A stretch of DNA of 6,863 nt from NCBI GenBank assembly GCA_016840945.1, contig JAEORJ010000318.1:1-6863 (forward strand), in the 5' to 3' direction. Positions 1-5,133 of the stretch are shown here, piece after piece; the stretch's first letter is position 1; each line of letters opens with the position of its first letter. This DNA is from Candidatus Gerdarchaeota archaeon. GTDB lineage: Archaea > Asgardarchaeota > Heimdallarchaeia > JABLTI01. The notes under the pieces are model-generated. The model was not told the DNA's origin and made no database searches. It saw nothing but the letters and a program-made list of their open reading frames with translations. Both the position numbers and the translations under genes were made by a program.

Positions 1-510
1 GATGGTGGATGGAATTGTGATAAAAATCCTGATGCAAAGAATTCTTCGTATCATGAAAGCTTGATACCAACTAGGGCACTAAATTATTATCAAAAAGAAA
101 AATCTAGTAGTGAGATTAAAAAAGCACTCGAGAAAGCAACTGAACTATTTCTTAAAAGAAAGCTTTTCAGACAATTAAAAGATGATAAAATTATCAATCA
201 AAATTGGTTATTACTACATTATCCTCCTTATTGGCATTACGATATTCTCATGGCAATGAAAGTTCTAGCAGAAATAGGAAAAATAAGCGATAAACGTTGT
301 ACTGAAGCTTTGGATATCCTAGAAGCTAAAAGATTAAATGATGGAGGATTTCCGTTAGAAAAGAGATATTGCCAAACATCAAATTCAGAAAATAAATATT
401 ATACCCCTGCTAACTGGGGATCAGTTAGTCAAAGGAAAATGAATGAATGGATAACGATAGATGCTCTATTTATTTTAAAAGAAGCTAAACGAATAGATGT
501 AGAATATTAA
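1..510 (+). CDS. Prenyltransferase / squalene-cyclase-like alpha-alpha toroid protein (3' part only)
   Basis: The frame is open from the first base, so the gene starts upstream of the window; the TTG at 61 is internal and not its start. The 169 visible residues carry DGGWNC at the very beginning and DGGFPLE at about residues 114-120, both QW-like motifs of the terpenoid-cyclase/protein-prenyltransferase toroid fold. Between them is a helix-rich part with HYPPYWHYDIL followed by a segment about RC and EAL, and near the end a W-I-T-I-D-A-L stretch, the usual last helix of such proteins. The catalytic DxDD motif of squalene-hopene cyclases is not in the visible part. Many archaeal and bacterial genomes encode stand-alone proteins of this type without known substrate, so the fold is well supported but the reaction is not. 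It is probably cytosolic; no membrane segment is visible. Confidence 0.72.
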   Translation, partial: DGGWNCDKNPDAKNSSYHESLIPTRALNYYQKEKSSSEIKKALEKATELFLKRKLFRQLKDDKIINQNWLLLHYPPYWHYDILMAMKVLAEIGKISDKRCTEALDILEAKRLNDGGFPLEKRYCQTSNSENKYYTPANWGSVSQRKMNEWITIDALFILKEAKRIDVEY

Positions 511-530
511 GAGGTGTTGATAACCACCTT
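511..530 (+). terminator. Small hairpin directly after the stop codon
   Basis: AGGTG (512-516) and CACCT (525-529) form a 5-bp stem, extendable by a G-U pair, with an 8-nt loop, starting immediately after the TAA at 508-510. A short T-run follows only at about 553-557. It may help end the upstream transcript. The sequence GAGGTG also looks like a Shine-Dalgarno site, but no convincing start follows at a suitable distance. Weak evidence. Confidence 0.22.
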
Positions 531-646
531 CAATGATATTAGTAATGCATACATTTTTCATACAAAATATTAGAAGTTGCTACAGTAGGTTTACTAACAT
601 TCTCAAATAGTAATACTTTTTTACCGAGTAATTAGATATAGGTTGT

Positions 647-653
647 AAGAGGA
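647..653 (+). promoter_or_regulatory. Ribosome binding site of the 68-residue protein
   Basis: AAGAGGA lies 8 nt before the ATG at 662. This purine-rich site supports the small gene being translated and fixes its start. Confidence 0.4.
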
Positions 654-661
654 TATTTCAA

Positions 662-868
662 ATGTCAAATAGAAAACAAATAGATGAAAAGAGAAGAAAA
701 ACCACTCCTGCATTTACATCAATTGAGTCTTCAGATCCTCCTGAAGAAGATATCCCTGAACAAGATGTGGTACCAGAATTTGAAGGAGACATAATAGAAA
801 TTAACGGTGAAACTTCTGAAAGAATAGCCAAACCATTAAAAAAACCACTTACATCAAAAAGAAAATAA
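662..868 (+). CDS. Small charged hypothetical protein, probably disordered
   Basis: I do not recognise this 68-residue protein. It has three blocks: a basic N-terminus (residues 4-13, rich in Lys/Arg), a proline- and acid-rich middle (about 22-53, with DPPEED and PEQD and a short hydrophobic stretch GDIIEI), and a basic C-terminus (57-68, ending KRK). There is no signal peptide, membrane segment or Cys/His metal motif. The composition suggests an intrinsically disordered protein, possibly a nucleic-acid or partner-binding peptide, but that is inference. The start is supported by an AAGAGGA site 8 nt upstream. It stands alone: 151 nt from the gene before it and convergent with the CBM9-like gene, with a perfect inverted repeat between. 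A spurious ORF is possible, but the RBS and sensible codon use favour a real gene. Confidence 0.55.
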   Translation: MSNRKQIDEKRRKTTPAFTSIESSDPPEEDIPEQDVVPEFEGDIIEINGETSERIAKPLKKPLTSKRK

Positions 869-879
869 TAGATACAAAA

Positions 880-919
880 TAATTGATAAAAATAACATTC
901 TCTTTCAAATTATCAATTA
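880..919. terminator. Perfect 10-bp inverted repeat between convergent genes
   Basis: TAATTGATAA (880-889) is followed after 20 nt by its exact reverse complement TTATCAATTA (910-919). It sits in the 73-nt gap between the convergent genes ending at 868 (+) and 942 (-), the expected place for a bidirectional terminator. The stem is AT-only apart from one G-C pair, so it would be weak as RNA; the T-rich arms on both strands may themselves act as archaeal termination signals. Confidence 0.4.
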
Positions 920-930
920 GGAAAAAGAAT

Positions 931-952
931 AACGGAGCAATTTAGCGCCGTT
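931..952 (+). terminator. GC-rich hairpin followed by T-run
   Basis: AACGGAGC (931-938) pairs with GCGCCGTT (945-952) with one internal mismatch and a 6-nt loop; TTTTC (951-955) overlaps the end of the stem. It is the most GC-rich hairpin seen in this window and resembles an intrinsic terminator for transcription coming from the 662-868 gene. Its right arm overlaps the last codons (Arg-rich) and stop of the minus-strand gene, so part of the pairing may be forced by coding sequence. Confidence 0.3.
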
Positions 953-1724
953 TTCGTATTAACATGGTTCCACCAATTAAAGCAATTAGTACAACTAATC
1001 CACCAACAATAATGAGTATGAGAACATATGTTTTCATCGGTGGGGTAGCATCAAGTAATACTGAACCATAAGTTTCTACGATATTTATATCACCATCTTG
1101 AGGAATTTCCCAACCACAGAAATAGAAAGATGCACTAAAGAAAACTTTGATTGTATTATTTTCGGTTCCTACTGGTAAAATATAATTAAGCTCAGATGGA
1201 GTGGAGCTACCATCATAAACAGAATCAAAAGTAATATCGATAGCTACTTCCATTATTGAATGATCAATTACTTTGTTAGGTGAAGGACCAAAACCAATAA
1301 CCCATTCAGTGAAATTATTTCCAGCTACACTGGAACCAGGGTCATGAGCTCGATCTAATATCATATTAAGGGCATTATCAAGTACACCATCTAAATTAGC
1401 ATCAAAATGTACATAAAGATGGTCATCAACTTCTTCAGTATCATCTGGTAGGTCATCAAAGAGAAGGAATAATTTGTTATCAGTATTTTTTATATAGATA
1501 TGTACAAAATCAGGATCATGACCTGGTGATGGGTCGGTATGATTAAATGAAAGATGAGTTGCATCAGCCCATTCCTTATTATCAAAACTGCCATCAATCA
1601 CAGGAATTGTTTTCGCCCAACTACTCTCCATGAAAGAGATGATAGGAGTAGTAAAAGTCATTGGAATTATATTGATGAGAAGAAATATGAAAATAGAAGA
1701 ATAGAGAGTTTGTTTTCCTTTCAT
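942..1724 (-). CDS. CBM9/DOMON-like surface protein, C-terminally membrane anchored
   Basis: This 260-residue protein begins with a signal segment (Lys-containing start, hydrophobic core about residues 8-32) and ends with a membrane helix at about 233-255 followed by IRKRR. It is therefore expected to sit on the outer face of the cell membrane, held by its C-terminus. The mature part opens with IPVIDGSFDNKEWADA (40-55), the hallmark start of CBM9-like/DOMON-type beta-sandwich domains, which bind sugars or sometimes heme. Within the domain lies D108-x-N110-x-D112-G-x-x-D116, which looks like a calcium-binding loop, next to an acidic run (90-101). Sequons at N61, N137 and N189 would allow N-glycosylation. 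The ATG is preceded by GTGGTG and five Ts. It is transcribed away from the GH4 gene from a shared 276-nt region. The CBM9-like fold is likely; the ligand is unknown. Confidence 0.75.
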   Translation of the reverse strand: MKGKQTLYSSIFIFLLINIIPMTFTTPIISFMESSWAKTIPVIDGSFDNKEWADATHLSFNHTDPSPGHDPDFVHIYIKNTDNKLFLLFDDLPDDTEEVDDHLYVHFDANLDGVLDNALNMILDRAHDPGSSVAGNNFTEWVIGFGPSPNKVIDHSIMEVAIDITFDSVYDGSSTPSELNYILPVGTENNTIKVFFSASFYFCGWEIPQDGDINIVETYGSVLLDATPPMKTYVLILIIVGGLVVLIALIGGTMLIRKRR

Positions 1725-1729
1725 AAAAA

Positions 1730-1735
1730 CACCAC
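1730..1735 (-). promoter_or_regulatory. Ribosome binding site of the CBM9-like gene
   Basis: On the minus strand GTGGTG precedes the ATG at 1724 with a 5-nt spacer of Ts. It matches the archaeal Shine-Dalgarno core (GAGGTGAT type) and fixes the start, which also gives a complete signal peptide. Confidence 0.55.
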
Positions 1736-1764
1736 AAATAGTCTATTTTAAAGGAAACAATTTT

Positions 1765-1782
1765 TTTATAAAATTATTTCGG
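1765..1782 (-). promoter_or_regulatory. BRE/TATA-like archaeal promoter of the CBM9-like gene
   Basis: Read on the minus strand the region gives CCGAAATAATTTTATAAA: a BRE-like CGAAAT followed by a TATA-like TTTTATAAA. A start about 25 nt downstream would fall near 1744, leaving a leader of about 20 nt that contains the GTGGTG site. The spacing fits an archaeal TBP/TFB promoter, but in such AT-rich DNA TATA-like strings are common. Confidence 0.4.
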
Positions 1783-1833
1783 AAAATAATCACTATTTAT
1801 GAAGCTCTTTGCTAAAGTATAATTATAGATAAC

Positions 1834-1854
1834 AATTACTAAAAATTTCAATCT
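1834..1854. repeat. 21-bp direct repeat, copy 1 (non-coding)
   Basis: These 21 bases, beginning AATTACTAAAAATTTC, occur identically at 4164-4184. This copy lies in the divergent region between the CBM9-like and GH4 genes, 147 nt before the GH4 start; the other follows the stop of the bactofilin-like gene. Both copies have the same orientation. A shared regulator site, a processing site or a small dispersed repeat are all possible. Confidence 0.5.
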
Positions 1855-1939
1855 TCTAGATAAATCACTACATATTATTCATTATAATCAGTTCTGATTT
1901 TAGAAATTGTTCATTGTCTAAAATCAATACTTTTAATAC

Positions 1940-1953
1940 TTTAAATTATAAAA
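1940..1953 (+). promoter_or_regulatory. TATA-like element upstream of the GH4 gene
   Basis: TTTAAATTATAAAA lies about 50-60 nt before the GTG start at 2001. A transcription start near 1970-1975 would leave a leader of about 25-30 nt. No clear BRE precedes it and the whole region is AT-rich, so this is only the best-placed candidate. Confidence 0.25.
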
Positions 1954-2000
1954 TCAACAGTAAATAAATTAATAGAAATTCAATTAGGACGATGTGAAAA

Positions 2001-3320
2001 GTGACCCCTCCGAAAATCGTTATTGTTGGTGCAGGAAGTTTACAATTTGGTTTTGGAATATGTGGCAGTATCCTTCATTCTAAAATATTAGATGGTGCTA
2101 CTGTTGGTTTACATGACATTCATGAACAGCATCTCGAGTATGTTCGTGAAGCTTGTCAACAGAAAATTGACAAAGAAAAGCTTAATTTCATGTTAGAAGC
2201 ATCTACTAATCGATCAGATGTTTTAAAAAATGCTGATTTTATTATCAATACTATTGAAGTTGGACCTAGGTTTTATTGGTGGGATAAAGATTGGAAAATC
2301 CCTTTGAAATATGGCAGTACCCAAGTATTCGGTGAAAATGGTGGTCCCGGAGGAATGTTTCACGCATTACGAGTTATTCCTCAAATCTTAGATATTTGTG
2401 AAGATATCAATAAAATTTGTCCACAAGCAACATTAATTAACTATACTAATCCAATGCATAGAATTTGTTTAGCAGTTAAAAGAAAATACCCACAAATTAA
2501 AACAGTTGGTCTATGTCATGAAATCGCTTTTGCAGAGGAACATCTTCCAAAGATACTAAAATTGCCTTTTGAAAAGATGGACCTTTGGTGTGGTGGATTA
2601 AATCATTTTGGTTCTGTTATTAAAGCTAGAAACATTGAAACTAATGAAGATTTGATACCTAAAATAAAACTCAAAGGACTGCCCTATTTCCAGAAATGGA
2701 GACGAAGTTTGGTTTCACGATTATTGTCTCCTGTTGATTTAACAAGCGTAATTTTGGAACAATTCGGGTATATGCCATATACAAATGATTCACATCTTGG
2801 AGAGTATATTGGCTGGGCTAGAGATGTTGCTAATATGAAAGGGATAAAGAATTTCTACAATCTCTACCGTTTTTACATTAATTTTAATGGTAAACGAATT
2901 CAAAGAAAGATACAAAGGAATAATGCCTATAAATTAGTTAAACAAGACCCTGAAAGAGCTGTTCCAATTATCGAAGGAATTGTATCAGATAGTAATCACC
3001 ATGAACTATCGGTTAATTTACCTAATACAAAGATCATTCCTAACCTACCTGAAGATTTGGTAATTGAATGCCCTGCTATCGTGAACAAGGAAGGTGTTCA
3101 AGGGATACCTCTTGGCGAAAATTATCCAGAACCACTTGTTGATCTTTTGAAAGCAGAAGCTGCTGTTCAAGATCTTAATATAAAAACTATTTTGCATAAA
3201 TCTCGAGATTATGCTAAACAAACGTTACAAATGGATTCAAATTTCCCGAGAAAGCATCAAGCTGATAATTTCCTAGATGAAATGCTAGAAATACAAAAAG
3301 AATGGGTAAAACTTGAATAA
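2001..3320 (+). CDS. Glycoside hydrolase family 4, NAD- and metal-dependent glycosidase
   Basis: This 439-residue protein has the normal length of family GH4. These enzymes cleave glycosides by transient oxidation of the sugar with bound NAD+ and a divalent metal (usually Mn2+), not by classical acid/base hydrolysis. The N-terminus is a Rossmann fold: KIVIVGAGS (5-13) binds the dinucleotide and D39 ends the second strand. Further family motifs are GENGGPGGMFHALR (111-124), NPM (150-152), L-C172-H173-E-I with the metal-binding Cys, and GGLNHF (198-203) with H202 as the second metal ligand. C172 and H202 sit where the Thermotoga AglA ligands (C174, H203) are. A Cys-His motif is typical of GH4 members acting on non-phosphorylated sugars such as alpha-glucosides, alpha-galactosides or galacturonides; phospho-glycosidases usually have Cys-Asp or Cys-Asn. 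There is no signal peptide, so it is cytosolic. GTG is the start, since an ATG at 1992 is followed at once by a stop; GATGTGA just upstream is a weak ribosome site. No transporter gene is adjacent. Confidence 0.9.
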   Translation: MTPPKIVIVGAGSLQFGFGICGSILHSKILDGATVGLHDIHEQHLEYVREACQQKIDKEKLNFMLEASTNRSDVLKNADFIINTIEVGPRFYWWDKDWKIPLKYGSTQVFGENGGPGGMFHALRVIPQILDICEDINKICPQATLINYTNPMHRICLAVKRKYPQIKTVGLCHEIAFAEEHLPKILKLPFEKMDLWCGGLNHFGSVIKARNIETNEDLIPKIKLKGLPYFQKWRRSLVSRLLSPVDLTSVILEQFGYMPYTNDSHLGEYIGWARDVANMKGIKNFYNLYRFYINFNGKRIQRKIQRNNAYKLVKQDPERAVPIIEGIVSDSNHHELSVNLPNTKIIPNLPEDLVIECPAIVNKEGVQGIPLGENYPEPLVDLLKAEAAVQDLNIKTILHKSRDYAKQTLQMDSNFPRKHQADNFLDEMLEIQKEWVKLE

Positions 3321-3345
3321 TAACTAAAGGAATTTTAACAAATAA

Positions 3346-3404
3346 ATGGTCAACTGTTGATTATTTGCTTTTTAGAGAAAACAATAGTTTACCATCATTT
3401 TTTT
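3346..3404 (+). terminator. Candidate terminator of the GH4 gene
   Basis: ATGGTCAAC (3346-3354) pairs with GTTTACCAT (3387-3395) at eight of nine positions, with a 32-nt loop, and two bases later comes a run of seven Ts (3398-3404). It begins 25 nt after the GH4 stop. T-tracts alone can terminate archaeal RNA polymerase, so the T-run is the stronger part of the evidence. Confidence 0.4.
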
Positions 3405-3432
3405 CTTGAAGAATTTGAAAAAAGCATTAGCA

Positions 3433-3445
3433 TATGTATATTATA
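3433..3445 (+). promoter_or_regulatory. TATA-like promoter of the bactofilin-like gene
   Basis: TATGTATATTATA is preceded by an A-rich purine stretch (3416-3424) that could serve as BRE. A start around 3465-3470 would give a short leader containing the GGTGA ribosome site at 3480-3484. Its position right after the candidate GH4 terminator supports a separate transcript. Confidence 0.35.
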
Positions 3446-3479
3446 CTTATCAGTCAATAATATTCAGAAAATAATTATT

Positions 3480-3484
3480 GGTGA
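3480..3484 (+). promoter_or_regulatory. Ribosome binding site of the bactofilin-like gene
   Basis: GGTGA, the core of the archaeal Shine-Dalgarno sequence, lies 9 nt before the ATG at 3494. Confidence 0.55.
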
Positions 3485-3493
3485 AAAATAAAA

Positions 3494-4162
3494 ATGAAAG
3501 TTGCAGGATCTAGTACAATATCGGGTGGTAAACTAAACGAAATAGTTAGGACAGCTGGTACCACAAAAATAAATGGTAATTTAGAATGTGAGGAATTTAG
3601 ATCTTCTGGTTCACTCAAAAGTTCAGGAAGTATAATAGTAAATGGAGATTTTCATTGTGCTGGTTCATTTAATATTGCTGGTTCATTATCTGTAAGCGGA
3701 AATGCCAAATCCTCGGGTTCTACAACAATCGATGGTGAAATGACTATCAAAGGTTATTATTCAAAAGCAGGAACACTAAAAGTAGGAAGTCACATAGAAG
3801 CTCAAGAAGGAGTAAAAATTGCTGGCTTAACGAAAATTCATGGAAGTCTTATGTCAAAGCGAGATGTTGATTTGAGAGGTACTGTAACAATTGATGAAAA
3901 CATTAAAGCTGAGAATGTCTATATTGGTATGTTAATAGATTTACAACCTCTAATACATCCCTACAAAATATATGGCAATATTGTAGCTGAAAATGAAGTC
4001 AATATCAAAAGGGCTTTGGTAAAAGGTGATATCAAGGGACGAACTATAATAATAGGTTTTGGTACAGAAGTTCAAGGAGAAGTATACTACATCGACAATA
4101 TAGAGATACATCCCCGCGCAACTTTAGCGAAAGAACCAATTCATATTAAGAATACAAAATAA
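3494..4162 (+). CDS. Bactofilin-like / polymer-forming cytoskeletal protein
   Basis: This 222-residue protein has no signal peptide or membrane helix and is built almost wholly of short beta strands separated by Gly-Ser/Thr/Asn turns, the pattern of a right-handed beta helix. From G39 to G93 a glycine occurs at exactly every sixth residue (39, 45, 51, 57, 63, 69, 75, 81, 87, 93), each in a motif such as SGS, AGS, NGD or KGY. The C-terminal part (about 158-217: IYGNIVAENEVNI, VKGDIKG, VQGEVYYID, HPRATL) resembles the end of bactofilins and archaeal polymer-forming proteins. Bactofilins self-assemble without nucleotide into cytosolic filaments or patches that organise membrane or wall enzymes. 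An insert-like hydrophobic piece (about 142-157, YIGMLIDLQPLIHP) interrupts the helix pattern and could be a membrane or partner contact. A 12-nt stretch is repeated at 18-nt spacing (3658 and 3676), showing growth by duplication of six-residue units. The gene stands alone with its own promoter-like and GGTGA sites. Polymer formation is inferred from the fold. Confidence 0.8.
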   Translation: MKVAGSSTISGGKLNEIVRTAGTTKINGNLECEEFRSSGSLKSSGSIIVNGDFHCAGSFNIAGSLSVSGNAKSSGSTTIDGEMTIKGYYSKAGTLKVGSHIEAQEGVKIAGLTKIHGSLMSKRDVDLRGTVTIDENIKAENVYIGMLIDLQPLIHPYKIYGNIVAENEVNIKRALVKGDIKGRTIIIGFGTEVQGEVYYIDNIEIHPRATLAKEPIHIKNTK

Positions 4163-4163
4163 A

Positions 4164-4184
4164 AATTACTAAAAATTTCAATCT
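4164..4184. repeat. 21-bp direct repeat, copy 2 (non-coding)
   Basis: Identical over 21 bases to 1834-1854. This copy starts one base after the stop codon of the bactofilin-like gene, so it lies in that gene's 3' untranslated region rather than at a promoter. This makes a common transcription-factor site for both copies less obvious. A partial relative (CTAAATTTCAAT) is at 4903-4914. Confidence 0.5.
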
Positions 4185-4203
4185 ATTAATAGAGAAACAA
4201 AAA

Positions 4204-4228
4204 AATCTTAGAGTAATTATCTAAGATT
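4204..4228. terminator. Perfect 9-bp inverted repeat between convergent genes
   Basis: AATCTTAGA (4204-4212) and TCTAAGATT (4220-4228) form a perfect 9-bp stem with a 7-nt loop. It lies in the 91-nt gap between the + gene ending at 4162 and the - gene ending at 4254, as a bidirectional terminator would. A-rich sequence before it and T-rich sequence after it (4247-4270) give U-tracts in either direction. Confidence 0.5.
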
Positions 4229-4253
4229 CAAATAGTAAATTCGTTTTAGTAGG

Positions 4254-4790
4254 TTATTTTTTCTTCTTCTTTGGTTTTCTTCCTTTCTTAGTAGTGAGTA
4301 CAATAAGTAATCCAATTATGAAAAATAATCCAAAAACTACTGTAACTAAGATGTATCCAAAAGCGTAATTGTAAAAACCACCTTCCACAAAATCATTGCC
4401 ATAGGGAATAAATACCATTGAACCAATAAAACCAAGAATACCTCCCAAACCCATAAAGGCACCTGTAATTGGTCCTGGTAAATTATAATTAGTGAAAAGA
4501 CAGTTGTTCTTCTTACTTAAAGAAACAGCAAGCCAATAAATAGCTCCTAATATAATAGCAATAATTCCTATTAAACTTAGGACTGTAAAGGCTGTTGGAA
4601 AATCGTTATCAAAAATAGTGAAAGGATCACCACCACCGATTTTGGTTTTGAGATTACCATTAAAGAATAATCTAGACCAATTATCAATATCGTTATAATT
4701 GGATATCAAAGCAGCAGTTGTTAGAACAAGTAATCCAAAAATACCCATTACTAAGGATATAGCTGATAATAATACATTTTTTTTACTCAT
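4254..4790 (-). CDS. Four-helix membrane protein with poly-lysine tail, function unknown
   Basis: I do not recognise a named family. Counted from the ATG at 4790 (178 residues), four hydrophobic helices lie at about 6-29, 66-91, 107-129 and 141-166. The first loop (30-65) is polar, contains a Trp and the GGGD and DNDFP motifs, and should face outward if the strongly basic C-terminus KKGRKPKKKKK (168-178) is cytosolic. TM3 is glycine-rich (GAFMGLGGILGFIG), suggesting close helix packing. The layout (4 TM, larger first loop, short basic tail) recalls tetraspan proteins in general, but I see no diagnostic motif. In-frame TTG codons at 4817 and 4796 could also start translation: AAGGTG at 4804-4808 is 7 nt before the TTG at 4796 and 13 nt before the ATG. 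The gene converges on the bactofilin-like gene and diverges from the large surface protein; no operon partner is seen. Confidence 0.65.
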   Translation of the reverse strand: MSKKNVLLSAISLVMGIFGLLVLTTAALISNYNDIDNWSRLFFNGNLKTKIGGGDPFTIFDNDFPTAFTVLSLIGIIAIILGAIYWLAVSLSKKNNCLFTNYNLPGPITGAFMGLGGILGFIGSMVFIPYGNDFVEGGFYNYAFGYILVTVVFGLFFIIGLLIVLTTKKGRKPKKKKK

Positions 4791-4803
4791 CTTCAATAAA
4801 AAA

Positions 4804-4808
4804 CACCT
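4804..4808 (-). promoter_or_regulatory. Ribosome binding site deciding the start of the 4-TM protein
   Basis: On the minus strand AGGTG is followed by a T-rich spacer. The spacing is 7 nt to the in-frame TTG at 4796 and 13 nt to the ATG at 4790, while the TTG at 4817 lies upstream of the site. The longest version of the gene (from 4817) is therefore unlikely. Confidence 0.45.
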
Positions 4809-4819
4809 TTTAAACAAAT

Positions 4820-4890
4820 GCTAATTATTCTTCTAGAAAATAAGATAAGAACCTTTCTAGACTACTCGAAGAAATAGAAAAATAATTAGC
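4820..4890. repeat. Nested inverted repeats upstream of the 4-TM gene
   Basis: GCTAATTATT (4820-4829) and AATAATTAGC (4881-4890) are exact reverse complements. Inside them TCTAGAAA (4832-4839) and TTTCTAGA (4854-4861) form a second perfect 8-bp pair. The arrangement lies just before the start of the minus-strand gene and could be an operator, a leader RNA structure, or chance in AT-rich DNA. Confidence 0.3.
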
Positions 4891-5123
4891 TAACTTCTTG
4901 TGCTAAATTTCAATAAAATCACATTATTAAATTGGTTAGCATATAAATCCATGAAACTAGATGAATCTATTGTTTTCTTTTCTTATATAATTTAAGAACA
5001 GAATTTCATTTTATGGCAATAACATCTATCTGAATTAAAACGTCTATTAGTTGACAAGAAGATACTTTTAGGAGAAAAATTAAAGACACTATATGACTTT
5101 TTGAAATTATAGATTATATTTTA
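4891..5123. other. Long non-coding divergent region
   Basis: This is the main part of the 343-nt gap between the minus-strand 4-TM gene and the large + strand surface-protein gene. No open frame longer than about 15 codons has a usable start. A palindromic TATA-like TTATATAA lies at 4983-4990, and a second, weaker CTATATGA at 5089-5096 is better placed for the gene at 5134. No tRNA or hairpin typical of a known riboswitch was recognised. It most likely holds two divergent promoters. Confidence 0.4.
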
Positions 5124-5128
5124 GTGAT
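5124..5128 (+). promoter_or_regulatory. Ribosome binding site of the large surface protein
   Basis: AGTGAT (GTGAT at 5124-5128) resembles the archaeal GGTGAT core and lies 5 nt before the ATG at 5134. The start gives an intact signal peptide. Confidence 0.4.
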
Positions 5129-5133
5129 TTAAT

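Noticed and set aside
61..510. TTG at 61 as the start of the prenyltransferase-like gene
   Set aside because: The frame is open to the left edge and the codons before 61 encode the family motif DGGWNC, so the true start is outside the window.
533..610. 25-codon ORF after a perfect GAGGTG at 511-516
   Set aside because: The site is 16 nt from the ATG, the peptide is featureless, and GAGGTG is better explained as one arm of a hairpin next to the upstream stop codon.
1554..1751. 65-codon open frame on the + strand
   Set aside because: It lies almost entirely antisense to the signal-peptide and domain start of the CBM9-like gene, has no convincing ribosome site, and its translation has no recognisable features.
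3658..3687. 12-nt direct repeat as a mobile or regulatory element
   Set aside because: It lies inside the bactofilin-like gene at an 18-nt period and is explained by repeated six-residue protein units.
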